A DNA stretch of 58,314 nt from positions 1-58,314 of the forward strand of contig JBQCIO010000015.1 of the NCBI GenBank assembly GCA_051953655.1. Direction: 5' to 3'. Made by a program: the position numbers and the translations under genes. The notes under the pieces are model-generated. The model saw only the letters and a program-made list of their open reading frames with translations, did no database searches and was not told the DNA's origin. Positions 7,848 to 17,600 of this stretch are shown piece after piece (within the stretch, counting starts at the first letter, position 1; the number at the start of each line of letters is the position of its first letter). The DNA is from JBQCHF01 sp051953655 (GTDB lineage Bacteria; Actinomycetota; Actinomycetes; Motilibacterales; Motilibacteraceae).

Positions 7848-8637
7848 AGCTTCGGAGCGCGTCGTACGTGACGCGCAGCGCCTCGCTCGCCGGGTCCAGG
7901 TGCTCGAAGTGCCCGCCGGGCACGACCGTCACCTCGACGTCGACCCCGGCCTTCCGGGCGGCCTCGGCGTAGGCCCCGCTCTGGCTCAGCGGCACGACGT
8001 CGTCGTCCTCCCCGTGCACGCAGACGACGCGAGCCGGCGTGGGCAGCAGCTGCGCCGGGTCGGCCACGGCGTAGCGCTCGGGCACCTGGCCGGGCGTGCC
8101 GCCCAGCAGCGCGAGCACCGCCCCGCCCCCCAGGCCCTGGGCGGCGGCCAGGCGCAGGTCCGCCACCGGCGCCTGCGCCACCACGAGCGAGGGCACGAAC
8201 GCCGGCCCCGCCCCGGGGGCGCCGGAGGGCAGCTGCCCGCGGGAGGCCCCCCACAGCGCCAGGTGCCCGCCGGCCGAGTGCCCGACGACGGCCGTGCGCG
8301 CGAGGTCCAGCCGGGCCGCCACCGGGCTGCGCGGCACCGAGTCCAGCGCCGCGGCGACGTCGAGCAGGGTGCTCGGCCACGACGCGTCCGAGGCCCGATA
8401 GTCGACGTTCCAGACCGCGAACCCGCGGGCCACCAGGGCACTGGCCACCGCGTGCTCGAGCGAGAGGTCGTAGACCGGCCGCCAGTAGCCGCCGTGCACG
8501 AGCACCACCAGCGGGAGGTCGTCGCCGCGGGGCAGCCACCACTCGCCGTGCTGGCGCGGGTCCTCCTCGCCGTAGCGCTCGCCGAGCCGCTCGGCGCCGT
8601 CGGGCAGCGGGGCCGCGGGTGGCGCGAGCTCAGCCAC
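7840..8637 (-). CDS. Alpha/beta hydrolase (carboxylesterase / kynurenine formamidase-like)
   Basis: A 265-residue hydrolase. The oxyanion-hole motif is LVHGGYWRPVYD, the nucleophile elbow is VVGHSAGGHLALW (Ser), the acid lies in CVHGEDDDVVP, and the base His in VVPGGHFEHLD. The HGGYW motif and size fit the kynurenine formamidase/BD-FAE group, but the substrate is not determined. The start lies inside the 3' end of purE (8-bp overlap), so it is the third gene of a purK-purE-hydrolase operon. That neighbourhood does not reveal a purine role. The final codons encode RSCC. Confidence 0.88.
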   Translation of the reverse strand: MAELAPPAAPLPDGAERLGERYGEEDPRQHGEWWLPRGDDLPLVVLVHGGYWRPVYDLSLEHAVASALVARGFAVWNVDYRASDASWPSTLLDVAAALDSVPRSPVAARLDLARTAVVGHSAGGHLALWGASRGQLPSGAPGAGPAFVPSLVVAQAPVADLRLAAAQGLGGGAVLALLGGTPGQVPERYAVADPAQLLPTPARVVCVHGEDDDVVPLSQSGAYAEAARKAGVDVEVTVVPGGHFEHLDPASEALRVTYDALRSCC

Positions 8638-9154
8638 CGAAGCCGACCGACGGCCCCTGCCGGCGTCGGCGCAGCGCCTCGCCCTTGGCCTTGGCGGTCT
8701 CGCCCAGCCCGCGCTGGAACTCGGCCATCTTCTGCTGCAGCGAAGGATCTGCCGCGGCCAGGATCCGCACCGCCAGCAGCCCGGCGTTGCGCGCCCCGCC
8801 CACCGACACCGTGGCCACCGGAACGCCCGCCGGCATCTGCACGATGGACAGCAGCGAGTCCATGCCGTCCAGGTGCGCCAGCGGCACCGGCACCCCGATG
8901 ACCGGCAGCGGCGTGACGCTGGCCAGCATGCCCGGCAGGTGGGCCGCGCCGCCCGCCCCGGCGATCAGCACCCGCAGCCCGCGTTCGGCCGCCGACGCGC
9001 CGTAGGAGAGCATCTCGTGCGGCATACGGTGCGCGCTGACGACGTCGACCTCGTGCGCCACGCCGAACTCGTCCAGGGCGGTGGAGGCGGCCTCCATCAC
9101 CGGCCAGTCCGAGTCCGACCCCATGACGACGCCGACCAGCGGCTGCTCGCTCAT
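8630..9154 (-). CDS. purE: 5-(carboxyamino)imidazole ribonucleotide mutase
   Basis: PurE moves the carboxyl group of N5-CAIR to carbon 4, giving CAIR in purine synthesis. The 174-residue product shows VVMGSDSDWPVM (phosphate and CAIR binding), the catalytic His in VVSAHRMPHEML, and IAGAGGAAHLPGML near the active site, with the usual IVQMPAGVPVATV. The C-terminus carries about 25 extra charged residues. It follows purK by 4 bp, the conserved purK-purE order seen in M. tuberculosis as Rv3276c-Rv3275c. Confidence 0.97.
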   Translation of the reverse strand: MSEQPLVGVVMGSDSDWPVMEAASTALDEFGVAHEVDVVSAHRMPHEMLSYGASAAERGLRVLIAGAGGAAHLPGMLASVTPLPVIGVPVPLAHLDGMDSLLSIVQMPAGVPVATVSVGGARNAGLLAVRILAAADPSLQQKMAEFQRGLGETAKAKGEALRRRRQGPSVGFGG

Positions 9155-9158
9155 CTCG

Positions 9159-10301
9159 CTACTCCGTGATCTCGCCGCGCAGGTACGCCGCCGCGTGCCG
9201 GCCGCGCTCGAGCAGGTCCTCGACGTCGTCGCCGAGGACGTTGACGTGGCCGACCTTGCGGCCGGGCTTCACGTCCTTGCCGTAGAGGTGCACCTTCAGG
9301 CCCGGGTCGCGGGCCATCACGTGCCGGTAGGCCGGGTACATCTCCGGGTAGTCGCCGCCGAGCACGTTGACCATCACGGTGGCCGGGGCGAGCGCCTCGG
9401 GCGAGCCGAGCGGCAGGTCCAGCACCGCGCGCAGGTGGTTCTCGAACTGGCTGGTGACCGCGCCGTCGATGCTCCAGTGGCCGCTGTTGTGCGGGCGCAT
9501 CGCGAGCTCGTTCACCAGCACGCCGTCCGGGGTGTCGAACATCTCCACCGCGAGGATGCCGGTGACGCCGAGCTCCCCGGCGATCCGCAGCGCGGCCTGC
9601 TGGGCGGCCACCGCGTGCTCGTCGGCGATCCGCGCGGGCGCCACGACCTCGCGGCACACGCCGTCGATCTGCAGGGTCTCGACCACCGGGTAGGCGACGG
9701 CCTGCCCGTGCGGGCTGCGGGCCACCAGCGCGGCCAGCTCGCGGGTGAAGCCGACCTTCTCCTCGGCCAGCAGCGGGTGCCCGGTGTGCGGCACGCGGGC
9801 CAGCCAGTCGTGCGCCTCGGCCGCGCTCTTGATGACCCGGACGCCCTTGCCGTCGTAGCCGCCGCGCACGGTCTTGAGCACCACCGGCCAGCCGACGGCG
9901 TCGCCGAACTCGGCGAGCTCGGCCTCCTCGCGCACCAGCGCCCACCGCGGGCACGGCACCCCCGCCTTGGTCAGCGCCTCGCGCATGACGCCCTTGTCCT
10001 GGGCGTGCACCAGCGCGCCGGGGCCGGGCCGCACCGCGACGCCGTCGTCCTCCAGCGCCCGCAGGTGCTCCGGCGGCACGTGCTCGTGGTCGAACGTGAC
10101 GACGTCGCAGCCGGCGGCGAACCGCCGCAGCGCGTCGAGGTCGGTGTGGTGCCCGAGCACGACGTCGGGGATCACCTGCGCCGCGCTCTCGCCCGGGTCG
10201 GTGGCCAGCACCCGCAGCCGCACGCCCAGCGCGACCGCCGGCGGCTGCATCATCCGGGCCAGCTGTCCCCCGCCGACGACGCCCACGACCGGAAAGCTCA
10301 C
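9159..10301 (-). CDS. purK: 5-(carboxyamino)imidazole ribonucleotide synthase
   Basis: PurK is the ATP-grasp enzyme that joins bicarbonate to AIR, feeding PurE. The 380-residue product has the N-terminal GVVGGGQLARMMQPPA, the ATP-grasp segment VGWPVVLKTVRGGYDGKGV, EEKVGFTRELAALVARS, and the metal-binding ending LAVEMFDTPDGVLVNELAMRPHNSGHWS. Length is typical. GTG at 10301 lacks a Shine-Dalgarno; TAGGCT lies 8 nt upstream, so the leader is absent or two bases long. First gene of the purK-purE-hydrolase operon. Confidence 0.97.
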   Translation of the reverse strand: MSFPVVGVVGGGQLARMMQPPAVALGVRLRVLATDPGESAAQVIPDVVLGHHTDLDALRRFAAGCDVVTFDHEHVPPEHLRALEDDGVAVRPGPGALVHAQDKGVMREALTKAGVPCPRWALVREEAELAEFGDAVGWPVVLKTVRGGYDGKGVRVIKSAAEAHDWLARVPHTGHPLLAEEKVGFTRELAALVARSPHGQAVAYPVVETLQIDGVCREVVAPARIADEHAVAAQQAALRIAGELGVTGILAVEMFDTPDGVLVNELAMRPHNSGHWSIDGAVTSQFENHLRAVLDLPLGSPEALAPATVMVNVLGGDYPEMYPAYRHVMARDPGLKVHLYGKDVKPGRKVGHVNVLGDDVEDLLERGRHAAAYLRGEITE

Positions 10302-10309
10302 GGTCGGCG

Positions 10310-10315
10310 AGCCTA
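10310..10315 (-). promoter_or_regulatory. -10 box TAGGCT upstream of purK
   Basis: On the minus strand TAGGCT is followed by 8 nt and the GTG at 10301. This is close to the leaderless spacing and no Shine-Dalgarno intervenes. Confidence 0.45.
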
Positions 10316-10324
10316 CCGGGAGGC

Positions 10325-10407
10325 GTGAGGGGACCCCCGACCTGCTACGGATGCGTGGGGGGACCCCTCACCCGCTAGGTGGCGGTGCGGGTCCCCCCAC
10401 GTACGTC
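10325..10407. repeat. Cluster of GTGRGGGGACCCC repeats
   Basis: Part of the 504-bp gene-free stretch 10302-10805. Two direct copies of a 21-bp motif of the form GTGRGGGGACCCCYSAC lie at 10325-10345 and 10355-10375, and an inverted, truncated copy at 10385-10400. Each copy carries a GGGGACCCC core that is nearly its own complement. The segment 10390-10407 reappears inverted at 10741-10758 (17 of 18 bases). Further copies are at 10748-10768, 10776-10795, 18131-18151 and 18162-18182. Confidence 0.8.
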
Positions 10408-10452
10408 GTCCGTCGCTGGTTGCTTGGCGTGGGCGGCTGCCGGTCGTGCTCG

Positions 10453-10707
10453 GCACGGTCGACGGCGCTGGTGACGGCGGCAGCGGGCGGGGGCAGCGGG
10501 CGGGGGCACCGGTCGCGCGGCCGGCCGGCTGTCCCGCGGAGCGTTCAAGATCGAACCGATTGGGTGGGGGGCACCCGGAGCCAAACCTATTGGTTCAGGG
10601 TGCCCCCCACCCAATGGCATTGATCTTGGGACGGCTCCCGACCGGCGGCCGGGAGCGCAGAGCGACCCCCGCGTACTCGCCCCCGTCACCAGCGCCGTTG
10701 ACCGTGC
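10453..10707. mobile_element. MITE-like element with 25-bp terminal inverted repeats
   Basis: The ends 10453-10477 (starting GCACGGTCGACGGCGCTGG) and 10683-10707 (ending GCGCCGTTGACCGTGC) are inverted repeats matching in 24 of 25 bases. They bound a 255-bp segment with no convincing coding frame and a large internal palindrome (10546-10628). Related end sequences occur at 25616-25640 and 35497-35521 as single copies. Small size, terminal inverted repeats and no transposase are what a miniature inverted-repeat element would show. I see no clear target-site duplication. Confidence 0.5.
10546..10628. repeat. Long palindrome, copy 1 of the CCCACCCAATGG family
   Basis: An 18-bp perfect inverted repeat (10559-10576 with 10598-10615; left arm ATTGGGTGGGGGGCACCC) is extended outward by CAAGATC/GATCTTG (10546-10552, 10622-10628) and inward by GAGCCAA/TTGGTTC around the loop ACCTA. 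A second copy, with the loop reversed to TAGGT, lies at 25501-25555. Confidence 0.85.
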
Positions 10708-10751
10708 GACGCCGGACCGCAGCCGGGCGAGCAGGCGCGCGACGTACGTGA

Positions 10752-10791
10752 GGGGACCCCTGACCCGCCCACTACCGGGTCAGGGGTCCCC
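10752..10791 (-). terminator. Strong hairpin after the acyl-CoA dehydrogenase gene
   Basis: A perfect 16-bp stem, GGGGACCCCTGACCCG (10752-10767) with its complement (10776-10791), and an 8-nt loop, starting 14 nt beyond the stop of the gene at 10806. Works as a terminator by position, and is built from two inverted copies of the GTGRGGGGACCCC repeat. Confidence 0.7.
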
Positions 10792-10805
10792 GCACGCAGA
10801 ACGCT

Positions 10806-11957
10806 TCAGAGCCCCAGCTCCCGCGCGATGAGCATCCGCTGCACCTCGCTGGTGCCCTCGCCGATCTCGAGGATCTTCGAGTCGCGCCACATCCGGGCCA
10901 CCGGGTACTCGTTCATGAAGCCGTAGCCGCCGAAGACCTGGGTGGCCTCGCGGGCGTTGGTGACGGCGATCTCCGAGCTGTAGAGCTTGGCGATGGCCGC
11001 CTGCTTCTTGAACGGCTCGCCGCGCAGCATCCGGGAGGCGGCGTCGTAGTACGCCGTGCGGGCCACGTGGGCCCGGGCGTCCATGTCGGCGATCTTGAAG
11101 GCGACGGCCTGGTTCTGGCCGATCGGGCGGCCGAACGCCTCGCGCTCCTTGGCGTAGCGCACCGACTCGTCCACGCAGCCCTGGGCCAGCCCGACGGCCA
11201 GCGCCGAGATCGCGATCCGGCCCTCGTCGAGGATCTGCAGGAACTGGGCGTAGCCGCGGCCGCGCTCGCCGAGCAGGTTCGCTGCCGGCACGCGGACGTC
11301 CTGGAAGGAGAGCTCGCGGGTGTCCGAGGCGTTCCAGCCGACCTTCGAGTACTTCTTCGACACGGTGAACCCGGGCGTGCCCGAGGGCACGATGATCGAG
11401 GAGATCTCCTTGCGCCCGTCCGGCTTCTCACCGGTCACGGCGGTCACGGTGACCAGCCCGGTGATGTCGGTGCCGGAGTTGGTGATGAACGCCTTGGTGC
11501 CGTTGATCACCCACTCGTCGCCGTCGAGCACGGCGGTGGTGCGGGTGCCGCCGGCGTCGGAGCCACCGCCGGGCTCGGTGAGCCCGAACGCGCCGAGCAT
11601 CCGGCCGCTGGTCAGCTCGGGCAGCCACTGCTTCTTCTGCTCCTCGGTGCCGAACCGGAACACCGGCATGGCACCCAGCGAGACGCCCGCCTCCAGCGTG
11701 ATCGCCACCGACGAGTCGACCCGGGCCAGCTCCTCCAGCGCGATGCACAGCGCGAAGTAGTCGCCGCCCATGCCGCCGTGCTCCTCGGGGAACGGCAGGC
11801 CGAACAGCCCCATCTCGCCCATCTGCCGGACGACGTCGTAGGGGAAGGTCTCGTCCTCGTAGTGCTGGGCGATCACCGGCGCGACGACGTCGTGGGCGAA
11901 CTCCTCGACGGTCTTGCGCAGGGACTCGTACTCGTCGGACAGGCGGTGGTCCACCAC
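10806..11957 (-). CDS. Acyl-CoA dehydrogenase
   Basis: A 383-residue FAD-dependent acyl-CoA dehydrogenase, different from the one at 4686. Signatures: GAFGLTEPGGGSDAGGTRT (the FAD/substrate loop), TKAFITNSGTDITG, and the ending GGYGFMNEYPVARMWRDSKI then EIGEGTSEVQRMLIAREL, in which the Glu of GEGTSE is the base. Closest in pattern to short/branched-chain or glutaryl-type dehydrogenases; the substrate is not resolved. The frame is open to 12002, but GTG at 11957 has GAGGAG 6 nt upstream and gives a standard N-terminus (DHRLSDEYESLRKTVEEFA). It diverges from the GtrA gene. Confidence 0.9.
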   Translation of the reverse strand: MVDHRLSDEYESLRKTVEEFAHDVVAPVIAQHYEDETFPYDVVRQMGEMGLFGLPFPEEHGGMGGDYFALCIALEELARVDSSVAITLEAGVSLGAMPVFRFGTEEQKKQWLPELTSGRMLGAFGLTEPGGGSDAGGTRTTAVLDGDEWVINGTKAFITNSGTDITGLVTVTAVTGEKPDGRKEISSIIVPSGTPGFTVSKKYSKVGWNASDTRELSFQDVRVPAANLLGERGRGYAQFLQILDEGRIAISALAVGLAQGCVDESVRYAKEREAFGRPIGQNQAVAFKIADMDARAHVARTAYYDAASRMLRGEPFKKQAAIAKLYSSEIAVTNAREATQVFGGYGFMNEYPVARMWRDSKILEIGEGTSEVQRMLIARELGL

Positions 11958-12086
11958 GGCGTGCTCCTCGTCGAGCGGTGCGGGTCGGGTTCTCCAGACC
12001 ACGGCAGCGCTCGGCAGGTCGTGCCGCCACGCTGCGGGTGCCGCCCACGGTAGCGGCGGCGAACGAGGGGTGCCCTGTCAGCCCCC

Positions 12087-12092
12087 TACGAT
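12087..12092 (+). promoter_or_regulatory. -10 box TACGAT of the GtrA gene (leaderless)
   Basis: TACGAT is followed by 6 nt and the GTG at 12099. This favours 12099 over the GTG at 12120, which has an AGGAG at 12110-12114 but only 5 nt of spacing. Confidence 0.5.
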
Positions 12093-12098
12093 GACCGG

Positions 12099-12656
12099 GT
12101 GGAGGGCGCAGGAGCTGGCGTGGCCGGGCGCGGCAGGGGGATCACCCGGCCGCTGTTCGCCGTCTACGACCGGCTCGGCCACCTGATCCGCGAGGCGCTC
12201 AAGTTCGGCGTCGTCGGCCTGGTCGCCCTCGTCGTCGACGTCGGCGTGTTCAATCTGCTGCGCTACGCCGGCGGCGACGGCCCGCTGCACGACAAGCCGC
12301 TCACCGCCAAGACCGTCTCGGTGATCGTGGCCACCACGGTGGCGTACTTCGGCAACCGCTACTGGACCTTCCGCCACCGCGGCCGCAGCGGCCTGGGCCG
12401 CGAGTACGTCCTCTTCTTCGTGCTCAACGGCATCGGGCTGGGCATCGCCCTGGGCTGCCTGGCCTTCAGCCACTACGTGCTCGACCTCACCGGCCCGCTG
12501 GCGGACAACGTCTCGGCCAACGTCGTCGGTCTGGCGCTGGGCACCCTGTTCCGCTTCTGGTCCTACCGGCGCTTCGTGTTCACGGAGGTCGTCGGAACAG
12601 GAGTCGCCGGGGTTCCCGTGCCCGACGACCGGGAGTCGACCGCTACCGGGGGCTGA
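12099..12656 (+). CDS. GtrA family membrane protein
   Basis: A 185-residue protein with four membrane helices. GtrA-like proteins are thought to flip polyprenyl-phosphate-linked sugars across the membrane or assist glycosyltransferases that use them. Visible: EALKFGVVGLVALVVDVGVFNLL (helix 1), then AKTVSVIVATTVAYFGNRYWTFRHRG, the family hallmark FGNRYWTF, and a last helix ending in LFRFWSYRRFVF. Synteny matches M. tuberculosis Rv3277, next to purK. Two starts are possible: GTG 12099 (leaderless box) or GTG 12120 (Shine-Dalgarno); both keep all helices. It converges on the kinase gene with 3 bp between. Confidence 0.9.
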   Translation: MEGAGAGVAGRGRGITRPLFAVYDRLGHLIREALKFGVVGLVALVVDVGVFNLLRYAGGDGPLHDKPLTAKTVSVIVATTVAYFGNRYWTFRHRGRSGLGREYVLFFVLNGIGLGIALGCLAFSHYVLDLTGPLADNVSANVVGLALGTLFRFWSYRRFVFTEVVGTGVAGVPVPDDRESTATGG

Positions 12657-12659
12657 CGC

Positions 12660-13901
12660 TCACGCCACGTCCTCGTCGGCGAGGGCGAGGAACACCGCGA
12701 ACACCGGCGGGCGCGCCGAGACCAGCTCGAGGCGGCCGCCGTCGGCCTCGGCGAGGTCGCGGGCCAGGGCCAGCCCCAGCCCGGTGCCGGCCCGCCCGCT
12801 CACCGCGCGCTCGAACACCCGCGGCCCCAGCGCCGCCGGCACCCCCGGCCCCTCGTCGGTCACCTCGACGACGGCGGACAGCCCGGTCGTGCGCACCCGC
12901 ACGGTCGCCCGCCCCGCCCCGTGCTGGAGGCTGTTCTCCAGCAGGGTGGCCAGCACCTGCGCGAGCCCCCCGGGGGTGGCCACGGCCCGCACCCCGCGCA
13001 CGCCGCCCACCTCGACGTCGCGCCCGGCCGCGGCGAAGGCCGGCCGCCACTCGAGCACCTGCTGCTCCACCACCGCGTCGACGTCGAGCGGCACCGCGGT
13101 GACCGACCGCGACTGCCGGGCCCGGGAGAGCAGGGTGTCCACCACGCCGGTGAGCCGCTCGACCTGGCCCAGGGCGATGCGGGCCTCCTCCCGCGCCCCT
13201 TCGGGGTCGTCGCTGTTGAGGATCTCCTCCAGCCGCATGGACAGCGCGGTGAGCGGGGTGCGCAGCTGGTGGGAGGCGTCGGAGGCGAACTGCCGCTCGG
13301 CGGCCAGCATGGCGGTGGTGCGCTCGGCGCTGCTGTCCAGCGCCAGGGCCACCGCGTCGACCTCGCCGATGCCGTAGCGGGGCAGGCTGGGCCGGGTCTC
13401 GCCGGAGCCGAACCGGCGGGCGCGGGCGGCCAGGTCGACCAGCGGCGCGGCCAGCCGGCGCGCCTGCACCAGCCCCAGCGCCAGGGCCGCGGCCAGCGCG
13501 ACGACGGCGAGCACGAGCACCAGCGCGACCACCCGCAGCTGCAGGGTGCGCAGCGCCACCCCGCTCTCGTCCACCCGCACGTAGGTCTCGGCGGACTGGT
13601 ACTCCCCGCGTACCGGCCGCGGCTGCGGCGCACCCCGGGTCAGGACCGGCCTGTCGTCGACCTGCACCACGGCGTAGGAGCTGTCCGGCAGCCTGGCGAC
13701 GTCGAAGACCGACGGGTCGAGCTGCTCGTGCGCCTCGAACCGGGCCTCCACCGCGCTGCCGATCAGCCCGGCGGCGCGCTCGACCTCCTGCTGAGCGTTG
13801 ACCCGCGCGGCCACCACCCCGGCGACCGCGAGCGGGATGCCGAGCAGGGCCACCGCGACCACCGCGACGGCGAGGGTCGACTGGACCAGGCGGCGGCGCA
13901 C
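12660..13901 (-). CDS. Two-component sensor histidine kinase
   Basis: A 413-residue membrane kinase. Helix 1 (residues 8-30) and helix 2 (about 122-146) enclose an extracytoplasmic sensor region of about 90 residues; a HAMP-like linker follows. The H-box is FASDASHQLRTPLTAL with phospho-acceptor His211; the N-box is LATLLENSLQHGAG; G-boxes DEGPGVP and GTGLGLALARDLAEADGG complete the ATP domain. It lies 36 bp downstream of its response regulator and is surely its partner. The sensor region has no recognisable ligand domain, so the signal is unknown. GTG start at 13901. Confidence 0.93.
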   Translation of the reverse strand: MRRRLVQSTLAVAVVAVALLGIPLAVAGVVAARVNAQQEVERAAGLIGSAVEARFEAHEQLDPSVFDVARLPDSSYAVVQVDDRPVLTRGAPQPRPVRGEYQSAETYVRVDESGVALRTLQLRVVALVLVLAVVALAAALALGLVQARRLAAPLVDLAARARRFGSGETRPSLPRYGIGEVDAVALALDSSAERTTAMLAAERQFASDASHQLRTPLTALSMRLEEILNSDDPEGAREEARIALGQVERLTGVVDTLLSRARQSRSVTAVPLDVDAVVEQQVLEWRPAFAAAGRDVEVGGVRGVRAVATPGGLAQVLATLLENSLQHGAGRATVRVRTTGLSAVVEVTDEGPGVPAALGPRVFERAVSGRAGTGLGLALARDLAEADGGRLELVSARPPVFAVFLALADEDVA

Positions 13902-13937
13902 GTCAGGGTGAGGGGTAGGGAGCAGGCGAGGGAGCGG

Positions 13938-14609
<672 letters not shown>

Positions 14610-14615
14610 GTCCGG

Positions 14616-14621
14616 ATCGTA
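14616..14621 (-). promoter_or_regulatory. -10 box TACGAT of the response regulator (leaderless)
   Basis: Minus strand: TACGAT, 6 nt, then ATG at 14609. It falls in the short gap after the upstream gene, so the regulator/kinase pair can be transcribed separately from the membrane protein. Confidence 0.6.
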
Positions 14622-14641
14622 GGCGGGCCGGATCAGCAGTG

Positions 14642-17600
14642 TCACCGCAGGGCCGAGAGCGCGTGCACCGCCCGCTGCACGTCCCGCCGACGCCGGTCGT
14701 AGGTGGCCCCCACGAACAGCAGCAGCGCACCGGCCAGACCCAGCGGGAGCCACGGGCTGAGCGCGAACCCGGCCACGATGTAGGGGAAGACCAGGTCGAC
14801 CGCGAGCACCGCGAGCACACCGCCGCCCAGGACCACCGGCGCCTGCAGCCGGCCGCGGGCGCCGAGCAGCAGCACCACCAGGGCCGCCGTGCCCAGCAGG
14901 AGCAGGCGCCAGCCGCCGCCCACGCTCACCGCGGCGAGCAGCGAGGGCAGCAGGCCGAGGGCCAGGCCGGGGCCGTAGCTGCGCCACGAGGTCGCGGCGC
15001 TCTGCCCGTCCGCACCGGCGTGCCGCCGCCCCAGCTCGCCGGCGGCCAGCAGCAGCACCGCGGCGGGCACCGTGTAGGCCTCCGGGGCGGTCACGCCGGC
15101 CAGGGCCAGGCGCACCCAGCTCGAGGCGAGCAGCGCCAGCACCGCGAGCGGCGCCAGCCGCCGCCGTTGCGGGTGCGCGGCCACCGCGGAGGCGCCGACC
15201 CCGGCGGCGAGCAGTGCGATCCACAGCGTGTGCGGGTCCGCGGCGGTGGCCACCAGGGCCAGCGCCCCGGCCACGGCGGCGGCAGCCTCGGTGGGCAGGC
15301 CCGGCCGGCCGGCCCGCGGCAGCAGCCAGGTGCCGACCGGGGCCAGCACGGCGGCCACCACCACGCCGAGCAGCAGGCTGCGCTGCTGCGGCCATCCGCT
15401 GGTCGGATTCGACAGGTCGCCGGCCGCGACGGCCAGCGCCACCGCGAGCACGGGGACCGCACCGGCGGCGGCCGCCCGGGCCCGCTCGACCGGCACCGCG
15501 ACGACGACGTCCGCCGGTGCGGCGAGGCCGAGTCCGGTGGCCACCAGGCCGAGGGCGAGCAGCAGGACCAGCTCGCCGCTGGACAGCTGGGTGCTGGACG
15601 CGTGCCCGGCGCCGGCGGCGTCGGACAGGGCCGCGAGCAGCGCGACCGCCCAGCCGGCCACCCCGACGCCGAGCAGCGCCGGTCGCAGGGCCGCGGCCCG
15701 CCGGCCCGGCTCCGGACCGAGCAGGGCGAGCACCGCCAGCAGGACCGCTGCCGTGCCGACTGCGGCGGCGGACTGCAGGGCCGAGCCGCCGCGCCAGCCG
15801 GTGGCGACGACGCCGGCGAGCAGGCCCAGCGCGCCGGCGCCGGCGCCGCTCGCGGCGACGGCGGGCGCGGGGGGCAGGGTGGCCGCCGCGACGCCCGCGG
15901 CCAGGGCGCCGGCCACCAGCGCGGTGAGCGCGGGACCGTGCAGGTCGGGCAGGCCGCCGGCCGCGACCACCGCCCCGACCAGCCAGCCGGCGCCGGCGGT
16001 CGCGGCCACCGCGGTGGCGACCGTCCTGACCTGCGAGTCCGCCGCGGCGAGCGGGACGAGCAGCGCGGCCGCGGCGAGGACGGCGGCGGTGACGGCGAGG
16101 GCGGCGCCCACCACGGGACCCGGGTGGCCGAGGGCGGCGGCGACCGCGGCGGCCTCCCCGCAGGCCAGCGCCGCGGCCAGGGCGGCGGTCCCGGCGCGGA
16201 CGGCCGGCGCGCGCACCAGCAGCGTGCCGGCGACGGCCACGGCCAGCGCGACGGCGACCACCAGCAGGGTGGCCGGCTGGTCGGCCAGCGACCAGGCGGT
16301 GGCGCGGGCCAGCAGGAACGCGCCGGCGGCGGCGAGCGCGGCCGGGGGCACGACGTCGGGGCGGCGCAGGGCGGGGACGACGCCGGTCAGCGCGGCCGTG
16401 GCGAGCACGGCCACGGCCAGGGCGACGTCGAGCACGAGGGCCCAGGCCAGCGACAGCCCGGCCGCCGGAGCGAGACCGGGCACGGCGAGCACGAGGGCGA
16501 CCGGGAGCACCGCGGCCCGCACGGCGGCCGGCGCGCGCAGGGCGTGCAGCCCGACGACGGCGGCCGCGGCCAGCAGCAGGACGGTGACCGGGAGCGCCCA
16601 GCCCGCGTCCAGGACGCCGGTCGACCCGCCGCCGGCGACCAGCGTCTCCCGGGCGAGCGTTCCGGTGCTGCCCTCCCAGACCGCCCCGACCCAGCTGAAC
16701 GGGCCGAGGACGGTGAGCGCGAGCGCCGGCACGGTCGCGAGCCCGACGGCGCCGGCGCCGGCGAGGAGCACTGCGGACGGGGCGCGGCGCCAGCCCTCGA
16801 CGTCGGCGGTGCTCGCGGGGGCCGGCTTCAGCAGACCGGCGGCGAGCAGCAGCGCGACGGTGGCGGCGGCCAGCGTCGGCGCCGCCCATCCCGCGGGGGC
16901 GACACGGATCGCGACCACCGCGGCGGCCGCCCACACCGGCACGGCGGCGGCGCCGGCCGGCACGACGGCGAGCTTGTGCGGGACGAGCCCGCGCAGCGCG
17001 GCGACGGTGCCGCCGGCGGCCACCGCTGCCAGTCCGAGCAGCAGCCCCGCGCCGGCGGCGACCGGCAGCGCGTCGTCCAGCCCGGCGACGACGTCGAGGG
17101 CCAGCGCGGGCACGGCGAAGCCGGCGGCCAGCGCGCCGAGCACGGCGGCCGGGTGCGCGGCGCGTCCGCCGCGGGCGGCGAGCAGGACGGCGGTGCCGGA
17201 GTCGAGCAGCACCAGCAGCGTGGTGGCGACGGCGAGCGGGAGGAAGGGGGTGTCCGAGCGGCCCGCGGCGTCGGCGCCGAGCAGGAGCAGCGGCGGCTGG
17301 GCCAGCAGCACCGCCGACCAGGTCCAGCCGGCCAGCGGGCGGTCCAGCAGGCGCGCGCTCACGGCACCGGCGGCGGCCGCGAGCCCGGCCACCACGGCGA
17401 TGCCGACGGCGGCGTAGCGCAGGGTGGCGGCGTCGGCAGCGCCCAGCAGGTCCACCAGCCGGACCGCGACGACGTCGACGAGGGCGAGCGCCACGGTGAG
17501 CACCGCGACCGCCTCACCGGTGGCCCGCAGCCCCCGCCGGGCGGCGACGACCGCGCCGGCACCGGCGGCGACCGTGGCGGCAGCCATCACGGCGCCGCGG

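Noticed and set aside
10302..10805. Small genes in the repeat-filled gap (open frames of about 100 codons on both strands)
   Set aside because: The frames read through the palindromes, have no start signals, and the two copies of the palindrome are not kept as protein.
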